DNA of 64,000 nt, taken from contig NZ_JAUSTY010000010.1 in assembly GCF_030813115.1 (NCBI RefSeq), forward strand, positions 62,001 to 126,000. Reading direction: 5' to 3'. Source of the stretch: Bacillus horti (GTDB taxonomy: Bacteria > Bacillota > Bacilli > Caldalkalibacillales > JCM-10596). The notes below the pieces were generated by a model. That model did not search any database. It was not told the DNA's origin and saw only the letters and a program-made list of their open reading frames with translations. This document shows, one piece after another, positions 45,421 through 53,536 of the stretch (its first letter is position 1; each line of letters starts with the position of its first letter). The translations under genes were made by a program, and so were the position numbers.

Positions 45421-46215
45421 TTAGGTAGAAGGCTTAATTCTATACCAGTATTGATAGGCTTCTTTGAACCCGAAGCTAGCATATAAGTGTACCGCAGGCT
45501 CATTCTCTTTTACCACCTGAAGATAGGCGTGCTTAGCACCATGCTGTTCTCCAGCTTGTAATAGAGCTGAGACCAGCCTTTTGCCAAATCCTTGTTTCCG
45601 AAACTTGGATGCAGTTACGATATCAAAAAGCCCTATGTAATCTCCTTCCAATACTCCAAGTCCACATGCAACTGTTTGCTGCTCATGAACCAAAGTAACG
45701 TAGAAGGTAGAACTGGAGATTTGCCCAAGCATGCACCTCATGATTTCTTTATTTTTTTCCGAAACAGTATTTAAAGTGCAGTAATCATTTAGCCAGTCCT
45801 CTGATATAGTATCAAGAATAATAATGTTATTCTCACCAATAGTTTCCTTTTCGAGTTGCCCTTCAAACCTACTGAAATCCAGAGTCTGAACACTAGTGTG
45901 CCCCTCAGCTGTATAACCTCTTACTTCTAGCTCATGATCAAGCTGTTTGGGAAAAGCAGTGGCAGTCATTTTATAGACAACGTCCATTCCTTTCTCCTGA
46001 TATAGCTCCTCGCAAGCTGCTATTTTTTCTTGAAGCTCTAAGGTAGAAGGGGATAGAGGGTGAATAGAATTAGCTCTTTTCGTATAGCCCTTTGAGAAAC
46101 GAAGGAACCAGCCATCATAAAGTTTAGTTTGCAGAGAAGGCCATGCTAAATTGGATAGCTCTTCAAGATTCTTTATAAAAGTTTGCTGATCACATTTACT
46201 GTTATTTTCTAGCAT
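45421..46215 (-). CDS. GNAT family N-acetyltransferase (two-domain)
   Basis: A 264-residue protein. The N-terminal half (FIKNLEELSNLAWPS, GWFLRFSKGYTKRANS) resembles the degenerate GNAT domain of bidomain acetyltransferases. The C-terminal half has motif A (VTASKFRKQGFGKRLVSALL) and motif B (ENEPAVHLYASFGFKEAYQY). The substrate is unknown. The plus-strand neighbour is divergent. It starts at an ATG after AAGGAG. Confidence 0.82.
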   Translation of the reverse strand: MLENNSKCDQQTFIKNLEELSNLAWPSLQTKLYDGWFLRFSKGYTKRANSIHPLSPSTLELQEKIAACEELYQEKGMDVVYKMTATAFPKQLDHELEVRGYTAEGHTSVQTLDFSRFEGQLEKETIGENNIIILDTISEDWLNDYCTLNTVSEKNKEIMRCMLGQISSSTFYVTLVHEQQTVACGLGVLEGDYIGLFDIVTASKFRKQGFGKRLVSALLQAGEQHGAKHAYLQVVKENEPAVHLYASFGFKEAYQYWYRIKPST

Positions 46216-46524
46216 ACAAGGCTCCTTACTTTTTGGCGTTGTTTAAATATCTAGTAGAATTTTTCTTTAGGGAAGGATGGCATAGATATTGTTTGATTTT
46301 CATATCCTATACATCCACTAAGCTCAACGAAGTCATTTTTATTCTAGTTTATTTCTGTAGCAATATCCAGTTTATGATTAATAGCTATTGAATAGAGTAA
46401 AATTGATAAATATGGACAAAGGAAAGCCATTAATCTGTGTAGAACTTATTATTATTGAGCAATTATATGTTTAACAAGTAGGGTATTATTTTCTTTACGA
46501 CATACCAAGAAAGGGTGAAGGCTG
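46216..46524. other. Intergenic stretch between divergent genes
   Basis: About 300 AT-rich bases lie between the GNAT gene and the DinB-family gene. Promoters for both should be here, but I see no motif strong enough to call. Confidence 0.4.
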
Positions 46525-46998
46525 ATGAACTATCAGGATCATGTGATGTGGAATTTAGTAAAAAATATAAGAAACGATACGATAGATATGGTAAGCGACC
46601 TTGATGAAAAAATAGTAAATATAATCCCTCAGGGCTATAAAAACTCTATTAAGTGGAACATAGGTCATATCATTTTGGATCAGGAGGTATGGTTTCACTA
46701 TTTAATTGACGATAAGATGGACGTCCCTGAACATTACAAAACGTTCTTTGGTTTCGGAACTAGTCCTGCGACTTGGGAAGCGGAACCCCCAAGCTGGAAC
46801 GAGCTGCTGGAAGAACTACGTATTCAACCAGAGCGTCTAGTGAACAAATTTGCTAAGCGTCTAGATCAGCCTCTTCAGCAGGTAACAGAAGCAGAAATGA
46901 GTACAATTGGAGAAGTTATTCCCCGTACTCTGTATCATGAAGGCTTACATCAAGGGGCTATAATTGCGTTGTTAAAAAGTATTGAATCTCACATCTGA
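46525..46998 (+). CDS. DinB superfamily protein
   Basis: A 157-residue four-helix-bundle protein of the DinB/YfiT type. The conserved metal-binding histidines are visible as the His in KWNIGHIILDQEVWFH and as YHEGLHQGAI near the end. Family members include thiol-dependent transferases of the bacillithiol kind. No partner gene points to a function. ATG 46525 follows AAGGGTGAAGG. Confidence 0.82.
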   Translation: MNYQDHVMWNLVKNIRNDTIDMVSDLDEKIVNIIPQGYKNSIKWNIGHIILDQEVWFHYLIDDKMDVPEHYKTFFGFGTSPATWEAEPPSWNELLEELRIQPERLVNKFAKRLDQPLQQVTEAEMSTIGEVIPRTLYHEGLHQGAIIALLKSIESHI

Positions 46999-47033
46999 TA
47001 GGGCACACGCATAGAATGGGAAGGTACAACATA

Positions 47034-47639
47034 ATGAGAGGGTGCGAAAGAGTTATGAGTTATTCCCATTCTGAGTTTTATCCAGCGGATGATCAGGAGA
47101 GAGTGTTTCCTCTTTCTCAGTTCCAGCCAGGAATGCCTACACAGCCACGTCCTCCTTTTCAGCAACCAGGTGGCTCAATTTTTCCAGGCCAGCAGCCGGG
47201 TGGTCCATTTTTTCAGCCAGGCCAACCACCAACTATGCCGGGCACTCCTGGGCAGCCTAGCCAGCTTTCACAGGCACAAGTGACTAGTATTCTAAGTCAG
47301 CACCAAGGTCCAGCTGGCCAAGCGCCTCAGGAAATGCTGACGCTCTATAGTCAGTTGAAAAGCAATCCAACGATGCTTCAAGCATTTACTCAGCAACGCC
47401 CCCAGTCGTTACAGCAGGGCGTTCAATTAGCTCAATTCGGTGTCATAACCCCGAGCATAGGGGGACAGCCAGGTTTACCACGCTTCTGTTATAACAGGTG
47501 GACTTTAGTGTTTACGCTAAGAGATGTTTTCCTTATGTTCCCCGTTACGAACTTCTTTGGTTTTGTGATTGGGTATTGCTATCCATTTTTAAGACCATGT
47601 GTCATTCCTAATTTTCAAATTTTATTTGCTTTTTGTTAA
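47034..47639 (+). CDS. Pro/Gln/Gly-rich protein with aromatic Cys-containing tail
   Basis: A 201-residue protein I do not recognise. Residues about 20-95 are a low-complexity segment rich in Pro, Gln and Gly (repeats such as FPGQQPGGP and FFQPGQPP). Residues about 90-145 form a short polar helical region (LTLYSQLKSNPTMLQAF). The last 50 residues are aromatic and Cys-containing (RFCYNRWTLVF, GYCYPFLRPC). The composition recalls surface or spore-coat proteins. ATG 47034 is 9 bases after GGGAAGG; ATG 47055 is an alternative. A terminator follows. Confidence 0.65.
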   Translation: MRGCERVMSYSHSEFYPADDQERVFPLSQFQPGMPTQPRPPFQQPGGSIFPGQQPGGPFFQPGQPPTMPGTPGQPSQLSQAQVTSILSQHQGPAGQAPQEMLTLYSQLKSNPTMLQAFTQQRPQSLQQGVQLAQFGVITPSIGGQPGLPRFCYNRWTLVFTLRDVFLMFPVTNFFGFVIGYCYPFLRPCVIPNFQILFAFC

Positions 47640-47687
47640 GGACTTTGATTCAACAAATGAGGTTGAATAGTATTAAAAAAAATGGAG

Positions 47688-47724
47688 TGGACGAGAGTGG
47701 GCTGAGTATCGTCCATTTTTTTTT
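47688..47724 (+). terminator. Rho-independent terminator
   Basis: TGGACGA at 47688-47694 pairs with TCGTCCA at 47709-47715 and is followed by nine T residues. Outer A and T tracts extend the stem. Confidence 0.75.
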
Positions 47725-47810
47725 GCTAGATCAACTTTTATGCTAGGGGCAGGATTAGACGGCTGTGGAGTTATTGGATATATGAAAAGTAAGCAGGAGC
47801 ATTCACAACT

Positions 47811-48581
47811 TTAGTTTGTATTCACTTGTTCGTTCACTTCCTCAAGTCGCTCGATAAATTCAGTAAGAGATTCATTTTCAGCTGGCATCAGTTCTACTTC
47901 TTTTGCCTCCTGTATAGCTTGTTTAGCTTGATGCTTTTGCCCTAAAGTAACAAAAATATCTGCTTGTAGAACCTTGGCTTTGAATAAAATTGCATTAGAA
48001 AAATCTTTATCGAACTTGTGAAAGGCAACTTCCAATGTGTTTCTAGCTGCTAAAAAGTCCTCCTTTGAATAAGCGAAGCGGTACGCTTGTGCGTAGGCTC
48101 TCTCAAATCTAGATTCAAGGGCTTTTACCCGTTCCTCTTCTGCTTCCATAAGAGTGGTGGAATCCCCAAACGTTTCTCCAATGATAATCATGTTTTCACT
48201 AGGGTCAGTGATATTTACTCTCCAGTCTTCAGCTGTTTGGTTAAGCCTTGAGAATCGAGGTGTGCCCTTTGAGGGGATTTTTCCATAAAAAGCTTTAAGG
48301 TTTGCTTTTAATTCTTCAAAAACCTCTCGTATATTCGGTACATAGATGTAACAGCCACCTCTGTTGCCCTTTTCCTTAAAGTTTTTAACACCATGAAATC
48401 CGAATTCGCCAATTCCATCTTTATTGACTGAAGCAAAGCGATACGGAGCTTTTTGATAATAGATAATTTCAAAACCTAAAGCTGTATAAAATTCCAAATG
48501 GTTATCAAAAGTATTGTAATCGCACTCAAAAAGGGCAACAGTACGGTTCCGATTCTGTTCTTTTAGTTGTTCTTTATTCAC
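47811..48581 (-). CDS. VOC-domain protein with C-terminal helical region
   Basis: A 256-residue protein. Residues about 12-125 form a glyoxalase/VOC-like module (VALFECDYNTFDNHLEFYTA, ITDPSENMIIIG). Residues about 130-250 are helical and TPR-like (a repeated pattern of Ala, Tyr and charged residues, such as FERAYAQAYRFAYSKEDF and VLQADIFVTLGQKHQ). I know no function for this pairing. The GTG start on the minus strand follows AAAGGAG at 10 bases. Confidence 0.72.
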   Translation of the reverse strand: MNKEQLKEQNRNRTVALFECDYNTFDNHLEFYTALGFEIIYYQKAPYRFASVNKDGIGEFGFHGVKNFKEKGNRGGCYIYVPNIREVFEELKANLKAFYGKIPSKGTPRFSRLNQTAEDWRVNITDPSENMIIIGETFGDSTTLMEAEEERVKALESRFERAYAQAYRFAYSKEDFLAARNTLEVAFHKFDKDFSNAILFKAKVLQADIFVTLGQKHQAKQAIQEAKEVELMPAENESLTEFIERLEEVNEQVNTN

Positions 48582-48839
48582 TCCTAAAAATCTCCTTTCG
48601 ATTTTGGATAACGTAATTGCTAGATTCTTGTAGGAATATACTTAATCAACTTGAAGCTTCAACCTACCTTTTAAGTTTATCAAATTAAAGCAAATGATTA
48701 GGTTTTATGTCATTTACCCTTAAAAATGAAGAGGAATAGTTAAAGAAGGTGTCATTAGCTTTAAGGTATTTTTATAAGTACAAGAAGTTAGCTACAGTAA
48801 GCTAAGTTTTGTGCTTATTGGGATAATCATTTGTTTTTC

Positions 48840-48868
48840 TTGACAGCTTGTTTTTACTAGAGTATATT
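48840..48868 (+). promoter_or_regulatory. Strong sigma-A promoter of the padR operon
   Basis: TTGACA at 48840-48845 and TATATT at 48863-48868 are 17 bases apart. It is the best consensus promoter in the window. It should start transcription near 48875, immediately before a long palindrome. Confidence 0.75.
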
Positions 48869-48880
48869 GTTCAGTGTAAT

Positions 48881-48901
48881 TATATTAATAGTATTAATAT
48901 A
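48881..48901. promoter_or_regulatory. 21-bp palindrome, candidate PadR operator
   Basis: The half-site TATATTAATA (48881-48890) and its complement (48892-48901) flank a central G, forming a perfect palindrome. A third AATTAATAT half-site lies at 48907-48915. It sits just after the predicted start of transcription, where a repressor would block initiation or clearance. The second gene of the operon encodes a PadR-type repressor. Confidence 0.65.
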
Positions 48902-48943
48902 CATATAATTAATATAAATGAAGGCCTTATGCAGGAGGGACAT

Positions 48944-49390
48944 ATGATTACTTTATTGATCTTAATCGGCAGCTTTGCCGTGCTGTTTCTGTTAAAGCGA
49001 GCGGGATACACTCAGCGCTCAAATCGAGAATTGGCTAATTATTCAATGGCTTTTTTTCTAGTGTTTTTTGGTTTAAGTCATTTTTACAAAAAATCCGAGC
49101 TTATGATGATCTTACCTAGCTGGGTTCCGTTTCCCGAATTTGTTGTCTATGTAACAGGAGTGATAGAAATTGTTTTTGCGATCGGTTTACTGTTTGAAAG
49201 AACAAGAAGGGTGACTGGAGTCCTGGTAGCTCTTTTCTTTGTAGCGATACTCCCAGCTAATGTGCATAAAGCGATCAATGATTTAGAAATATCTGGTGCC
49301 ATGAGTTCGACGTTTCTTTCATGGGTCCGCTTATTTTTCCAGCCGATCTTTATAGTGTGGGTGTTATACAGTAGTAAAAAACAGAATTAG
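48944..49390 (+). CDS. DoxX-like membrane protein
   Basis: A 148-residue integral membrane protein with four hydrophobic segments and the DoxX/DoxD-like pattern (MAFFLVFFGLSHFYK, GVIEIVFAIGLLFER). ATG 48944 follows AGGAGGGACAT. Members occur in redox or quinone-related and detoxification settings, but no reaction is established for this type. It is the first gene of a three-gene operon with padR. Confidence 0.78.
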   Translation: MITLLILIGSFAVLFLLKRAGYTQRSNRELANYSMAFFLVFFGLSHFYKKSELMMILPSWVPFPEFVVYVTGVIEIVFAIGLLFERTRRVTGVLVALFFVAILPANVHKAINDLEISGAMSSTFLSWVRLFFQPIFIVWVLYSSKKQN

Positions 49391-49404
49391 AGGGAGGGGA
49401 AGAA

Positions 49405-49938
49405 ATGCAGTTACAAGCAAAGTATGTAGTATTAGGGCTTTTATACAAAAGATCTATGTCTGGCTATGACATGAAAAAGCAATTTGAAAAGTATTTCACC
49501 TACTTTTTTGATGCTAGCTATGGGAGTGTATATCCTACTTTAACCAAGCTTGAGCAGGATAACTGTATTGTCAAGCACACCATTATTCAAGAGGATAAGC
49601 CAAATAAGCACGAGTATGAAATTACTTCAACAGGTAGAGAGCTGTTTGAGGAATATCTGAACAGTCCAGTGTTAGATGACAGTATTCGAGCCGATCTTTG
49701 TGTGCGACTATTTTTCGGGGAGTTTGCAAGTAAGGAAACGGTTCTCAAATGGATGAATGAACGAATCAAAAAAAACGAGACCATCGTAGCCGAGTTACAG
49801 GAGGAGTATGAGCGTATCAAATCAGAGATGTCCGTCACTCAAGAGATTACGATTCAGATCGGAATTGATTATCATCGAGCACAGGCAGACACATTAAGAA
49901 AAGGATTGAAGCTTCTCGATCAGGATTCATCTACTTAA
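49405..49938 (+). CDS. PadR family transcriptional regulator
   Basis: A 177-residue PadR protein. The winged helix is clear (VVLGLLYKRSMSGYDMKK, then FDASYGSVYPTLTKLEQD), and the C-terminal helical domain (Vir_act_alpha-like) follows. It probably represses its own operon at the 48881-48901 palindrome and is released by a ligand, perhaps a phenolic or other toxic compound. The ligand is not predictable from sequence. The ATG follows AGGGAGGGGAAGAA. Confidence 0.9.
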   Translation: MQLQAKYVVLGLLYKRSMSGYDMKKQFEKYFTYFFDASYGSVYPTLTKLEQDNCIVKHTIIQEDKPNKHEYEITSTGRELFEEYLNSPVLDDSIRADLCVRLFFGEFASKETVLKWMNERIKKNETIVAELQEEYERIKSEMSVTQEITIQIGIDYHRAQADTLRKGLKLLDQDSST

Positions 49939-49981
49939 ATCTACAGAATACATCTACTTAAGATATAAAGGAGAGGGAATA

Positions 49982-50443
49982 ATGAAGATTCTCATTTTTT
50001 TACATGTCCTAGGAGCTGTAATGTTTCTTGGCAATGTGATTACAGCAGCTTTTTGGAAAATCAGAGCAGAAAGAGGAAAAGATATCGCACATATTCATAA
50101 GGCAGTAAAAAATGTTATGTTTGCAGATTATGTTTTTACCTTGCCTGGTATTATACTTCTTATTATTACAGGTAACTTGATGGCTTTCCAGGCAGGATAT
50201 GCGATGATGGAATGGAACTGGGTCACAGTCTCTCAAGGCTTATTCATTCTTACAGGACTACTTTGGGTGATTATTTTACTCCCAAATCAACGAAAAATGA
50301 TTAAAGAAAGTGAAAAGTCTATCAGCTTAGGCCAGCTTACACCGTCATATAAAAAAGCATCTAGGATCTGGGATGTGTGTGGGAGTCTAGCAAATTTAAT
50401 ACCGTTAGTTGTGCTTTACTTGATGCTAGCTAAACCTTTTTAA
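49982..50443 (+). CDS. DUF2269-type membrane protein
   Basis: A 153-residue protein with four hydrophobic segments. It opens MKILIFLHVLGAVMFLGNVI, similar to DUF2269 proteins, and has the His/Trp positions typical of small four-helix membrane proteins (FLHVLG, AFWKIRAE). The function is unknown. It is 43 bases after padR and ends the operon before a strong terminator. Confidence 0.75.
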   Translation: MKILIFLHVLGAVMFLGNVITAAFWKIRAERGKDIAHIHKAVKNVMFADYVFTLPGIILLIITGNLMAFQAGYAMMEWNWVTVSQGLFILTGLLWVIILLPNQRKMIKESEKSISLGQLTPSYKKASRIWDVCGSLANLIPLVVLYLMLAKPF

Positions 50444-50527
50444 ACTTAAATCATTCATTTGTAGTCGGATTTACAAGCTTTGATCTATTTGAATAAGAGT
50501 GTGGCGCATCAAACGGTTATTACAGAG

Positions 50528-50573
50528 AAAAAGAGCTACTCTAAATGGCGAAAACTTTCGAGTAGCTCTTTTT
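50528..50573. terminator. Terminator of the padR operon
   Basis: AAAAAGAGCTACTC at 50528-50541 pairs perfectly over 14 bp with 50560-50573, which ends in a run of five T. The A run on the other side makes it potentially bidirectional. Confidence 0.85.
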
Positions 50574-50659
50574 AATATCTAACAGTTAAATATTGAGTGA
50601 GAGTCTAGTAAATGGATTCCCTATTCTTTTTATTATCCTTACATCAATGAATTTATTAC

Positions 50660-51556
50660 TTAATTGTTAATAGGATATACGGTATCTAGATACTCTAATG
50701 CATCAGTCCACTCAGGATCATCGACGCTTATAACGCTCCCATTTCTCGTTGCTAGAGAAAGTGTTGCTTCATTCTCTTTTAGAAATACAATATATTCTTT
50801 GCCTAATTCGATACTAGGTGGCAATGCAAGTGGGTAAGTAGTATCAATGCCATCACCTTTAAAGATTTGTAGTAACTCAACATTAGCAAACTTGATATAT
50901 TTATGCTCATGATTCATACTTCTAGGAACTATACGAATAATATGATCTGAAAATTGATCTAGCTCCTGTAGGCTTTCAGCTTGTTCCTGAACAGTAACAG
51001 CTTGCATTTGAATGGAGTCAATTCCTAGTGAATTATTAATATAGTCAATAAAGGATACATCCGTGTGATTTTCAATAAACTCTTGGTAACCAACTAACCC
51101 GTCTTCAGTAATCTCCACAATGGCAGGCTTATAAATTGAGGTATGGATCCGATTTGGAAATAATTCATCATCCCAATATCCAAGGAACAAAACATACGTA
51201 CTATCTAACTGGTAGCGTCCTACTTTATCATAAACAACTATTTCTTTAGAAATAGCTTCTCCCTTCAAAACAGACTGGATTTGAACTTTGTATTCCCTTG
51301 AAAATATATCAAACTCTTTATCTTCAATGATTGTCCCTACGGTAATAAACTGGGCTCTTTCAATTAAATTGTCTAAGGTAGGCTCAAAAAGCGATTTGCT
51401 TGATGAATAAACAACGGTTTGGTTTTCTTCCAAGCTAGATTGTTCAATTTGATTCTCATTTTGAGAAGTAAAAACATTACTTTGAAATAGCAAGATTATG
51501 GATAGGGATAAAGTAAGGATGACAAACATTGAAGTTTTATACTTTTTAATTTTCAC
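50660..51556 (-). CDS. Exported protein of unknown function, co-located with a metalloprotease
   Basis: A 298-residue protein with one N-terminal hydrophobic segment (about 9-27), so it is exported or membrane-anchored. I do not recognise the family. Two halves look related: DKVGRYQLDSTYVLFLGY at about 107-126 and PSIELGKEYIVFLKENE at about 245-262 each follow an ILKG- or IFKG-type strand. This suggests an internal duplication. It lies 17 bases downstream of the protease gene on the same strand, so the two are probably cotranscribed. It could be a partner, substrate or inhibitor. Confidence 0.65.
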   Translation of the reverse strand: MKIKKYKTSMFVILTLSLSIILLFQSNVFTSQNENQIEQSSLEENQTVVYSSSKSLFEPTLDNLIERAQFITVGTIIEDKEFDIFSREYKVQIQSVLKGEAISKEIVVYDKVGRYQLDSTYVLFLGYWDDELFPNRIHTSIYKPAIVEITEDGLVGYQEFIENHTDVSFIDYINNSLGIDSIQMQAVTVQEQAESLQELDQFSDHIIRIVPRSMNHEHKYIKFANVELLQIFKGDGIDTTYPLALPPSIELGKEYIVFLKENEATLSLATRNGSVISVDDPEWTDALEYLDTVYPINN

Positions 51557-51573
51557 AAAAAAAACCTCCCAAT

Positions 51574-52206
51574 TTAATAGACTTGATTTAGATGCCTTTG
51601 GTCTCGAGTTGTTAATGAAGTTCTTGTAGAATCTCCACCCATTAGGTCACTAGAATTAGTAGAATGACCAAACCATCCTAATCCATGACCTATTTCATGA
51701 ATGAAGGTATTTCTATGATAATTACTATTTTGGTTACTAAAGTAGTATATATATGCCTCAGCTCTACTAATTCTTACACCTGTTTTAGTAGAATTACTAT
51801 ACGTCCAATTTCCTTCTACATTTCCTGCTATAAAAGTTTCTCCTGCTGCTGTATCATCTAAATCAGGTCTATATCTTCTAAGATTTTCGTATGTTCCAGC
51901 TCGAATAATAAAATTTGCATTACTAACATCGTCCGTATTAAAAAAATTTGCTCTAGATATCCCAGCATTACTCCATTGATTCTTAGCATGAGTAACATGA
52001 CCATTAAAAACAGAGCTTGTAAAACTATTATCTATAGGACCCTGCCAGGCTGTTGGAGTTGAGAGCCACCTGCCTATCCTATCAGCCGATTCTTCATTAG
52101 CATACCAATAGGACAGAGTTCCTAGGTTATTTGCATAAGAAATAATATTGCTTAGAGAGAAAATTAAGAAAACTGAAAAAATGGTAATGAAAAGTCTTTT
52201 TAACAT
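51574..52206 (-). CDS. Secreted matrixin-like zinc metalloprotease
   Basis: A 210-residue protein with a signal peptide (about 1-25, cleavage near SYA). The zinc site is HEIGHGLGWFGH at residues 170-181, with a probable Met-turn in SSDLMGG. The third His is one residue further away than in the standard HExxHxxGxxH metzincin motif, an odd but family-like variant. It would act outside the cell. The downstream gene at 50660-51556 is its probable operon partner. The start is an ATG with a minus-strand GGAGG nearby. Confidence 0.85.
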   Translation of the reverse strand: MLKRLFITIFSVFLIFSLSNIISYANNLGTLSYWYANEESADRIGRWLSTPTAWQGPIDNSFTSSVFNGHVTHAKNQWSNAGISRANFFNTDDVSNANFIIRAGTYENLRRYRPDLDDTAAGETFIAGNVEGNWTYSNSTKTGVRISRAEAYIYYFSNQNSNYHRNTFIHEIGHGLGWFGHSTNSSDLMGGDSTRTSLTTRDQRHLNQVY

Positions 52207-52430
52207 GAATGAGCCTCCATTTCACTTTTAGTTGATTTTATTTATTCACTTTCTATAATATGGTATCTTATTTACAAAAAAAGTAAATGCCTATTTTATT
52301 ATTTTTAAAATAGAGAAACAAATACTCTTTGTGTCATTGAATTGTTATTGAGATTTAAGAATAAGTGTGGTATGTTTGGTCATAGAATCCTGTAGCAGGG
52401 TTCTGTACATTAAAAACTAAATATCGTCAT

Positions 52431-52514
52431 TTCACTAGGGGTGCTTTTGAGCTGAGAATGGCATTAGCCTAAACCCTTAACCTGATCTAGATAATACTAG
52501 CGTAGGGAAGTGAA
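52431..52514 (+). promoter_or_regulatory. TPP riboswitch (THI box)
   Basis: The conserved parts are all visible: GGGGTGC, GCTGAGA at 52451-52457, CCTGATCTAGATAATA and GCGTAGGGAAG. P1 closes between TTCACT at 52431-52436 and AGTGAA at 52509-52514. It controls the ykoEDC-tenA genes, reducing their expression when thiamine pyrophosphate is abundant. Confidence 0.95.
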
Positions 52515-52687
52515 GAGGATTGAGTATGATACGACACATATTAAGATAGATGATCATTCCTAATACAAGTCAATGAGTCTAAGAGCTTATCTAGTTCATC
52601 AAAGAGCTGCACGTAGATTTGTTTACTTGTTTCCAGTACTGGAGTATTCATTTATCTATAGATAAGTGTCCGAAAAATACACACAAG

Positions 52688-52714
52688 CCACTTTCTTCCT
52701 GAGAGTGGTTTTTT
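52688..52714 (+). terminator. Riboswitch-associated terminator
   Basis: CCACTTTC at 52688-52695 pairs with GAGAGTGG at 52701-52708 (one G-U pair), followed by six T. It lies about 175 bases after the aptamer, so the expression platform is long. No other gene or signal is evident between 52515 and 52860. Confidence 0.75.
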
Positions 52715-52860
52715 AATTGCTCTCATGAAGCTTTGCCTTATTAAAAGGCATTGTTTGTTGCCTATTTACTTCTTTCTTTTGGGGAGAGTGAAGGTGGGAG
52801 GTACGCTAGAACCAGAAAAGCTCGTTCTTAGTGGGTGACGAACAAAAGGAGAGCTAGAAA

Positions 52861-53445
52861 ATGAAAAAGAAGGGATTAACCTTAACGGACATCCTAGTAA
52901 CAGTTGTTATTGCTATTATTTTTGCTGTAATTTACAAGCTATGGGGGCCGCTGTATTATGCGTTAAAGCCCTTTGGGCTGCATTTGGAGCAGGCCGTGTA
53001 TGGGATGTGGTTTATGGCGGCTACTGTAGCATTCTTAATTATTCGAAAGCCAGGGGTAGCTCTGCTTGCTGAAGTAGCTGCGGCATCGGGAGAGCTGGTG
53101 ATGGGAGCAGAATGGGGACTAGAAACACTGGTCTATGGTGTTTTTCAAGGTTTAGGAGCAGAGCTTATTTTCCTTATTTTTGCTTACAAATCCTATTCAT
53201 TGTTTGTGACAAGCTTAGCAGCTATCGGTGCCACGGCTGGCTCCTTTGTCATGGACACAATAAGAGGGTATATTTTTGATTATGAGCTGTGGAACTTATT
53301 ACTTTTAATTGGTATGCGTACGGTAGGGTCAATCATTATTGTTGGTGTCTGTGCCTATTATCTTGTGAAGGCATTGGAGAGCACAGGAGTGACTGAGCTT
53401 GTTCGCTCAAGCTCCAAGGAAGATTATGATGCGTTGAATAAATAA
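52861..53445 (+). CDS. ykoE: ECF transporter substrate-binding (S) component, YkoE type
   Basis: A 194-residue membrane S component with about five to six helices (TDILVTVVIAIIFAVIYKLW, AVYGMWFMAATVAFLI, AEVAAASGELVMGAEWG). It matches YkoE, which binds thiamine or its hydroxymethylpyrimidine precursor. It follows the TPP riboswitch and precedes the ATPase and T-component genes. The ATG follows AAAGGAGAGC. Confidence 0.88.
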   Translation: MKKKGLTLTDILVTVVIAIIFAVIYKLWGPLYYALKPFGLHLEQAVYGMWFMAATVAFLIIRKPGVALLAEVAAASGELVMGAEWGLETLVYGVFQGLGAELIFLIFAYKSYSLFVTSLAAIGATAGSFVMDTIRGYIFDYELWNLLLLIGMRTVGSIIIVGVCAYYLVKALESTGVTELVRSSSKEDYDALNK

Positions 53446-53536
53446 ATATTCCTAGTAGCATGATTCAGAAAGGAGAAGCTTTTGAACTCAGTAAGTGAAC
53501 AGTAGTCATACTTTTATTTAAGGAAAAGAGGTTGTC

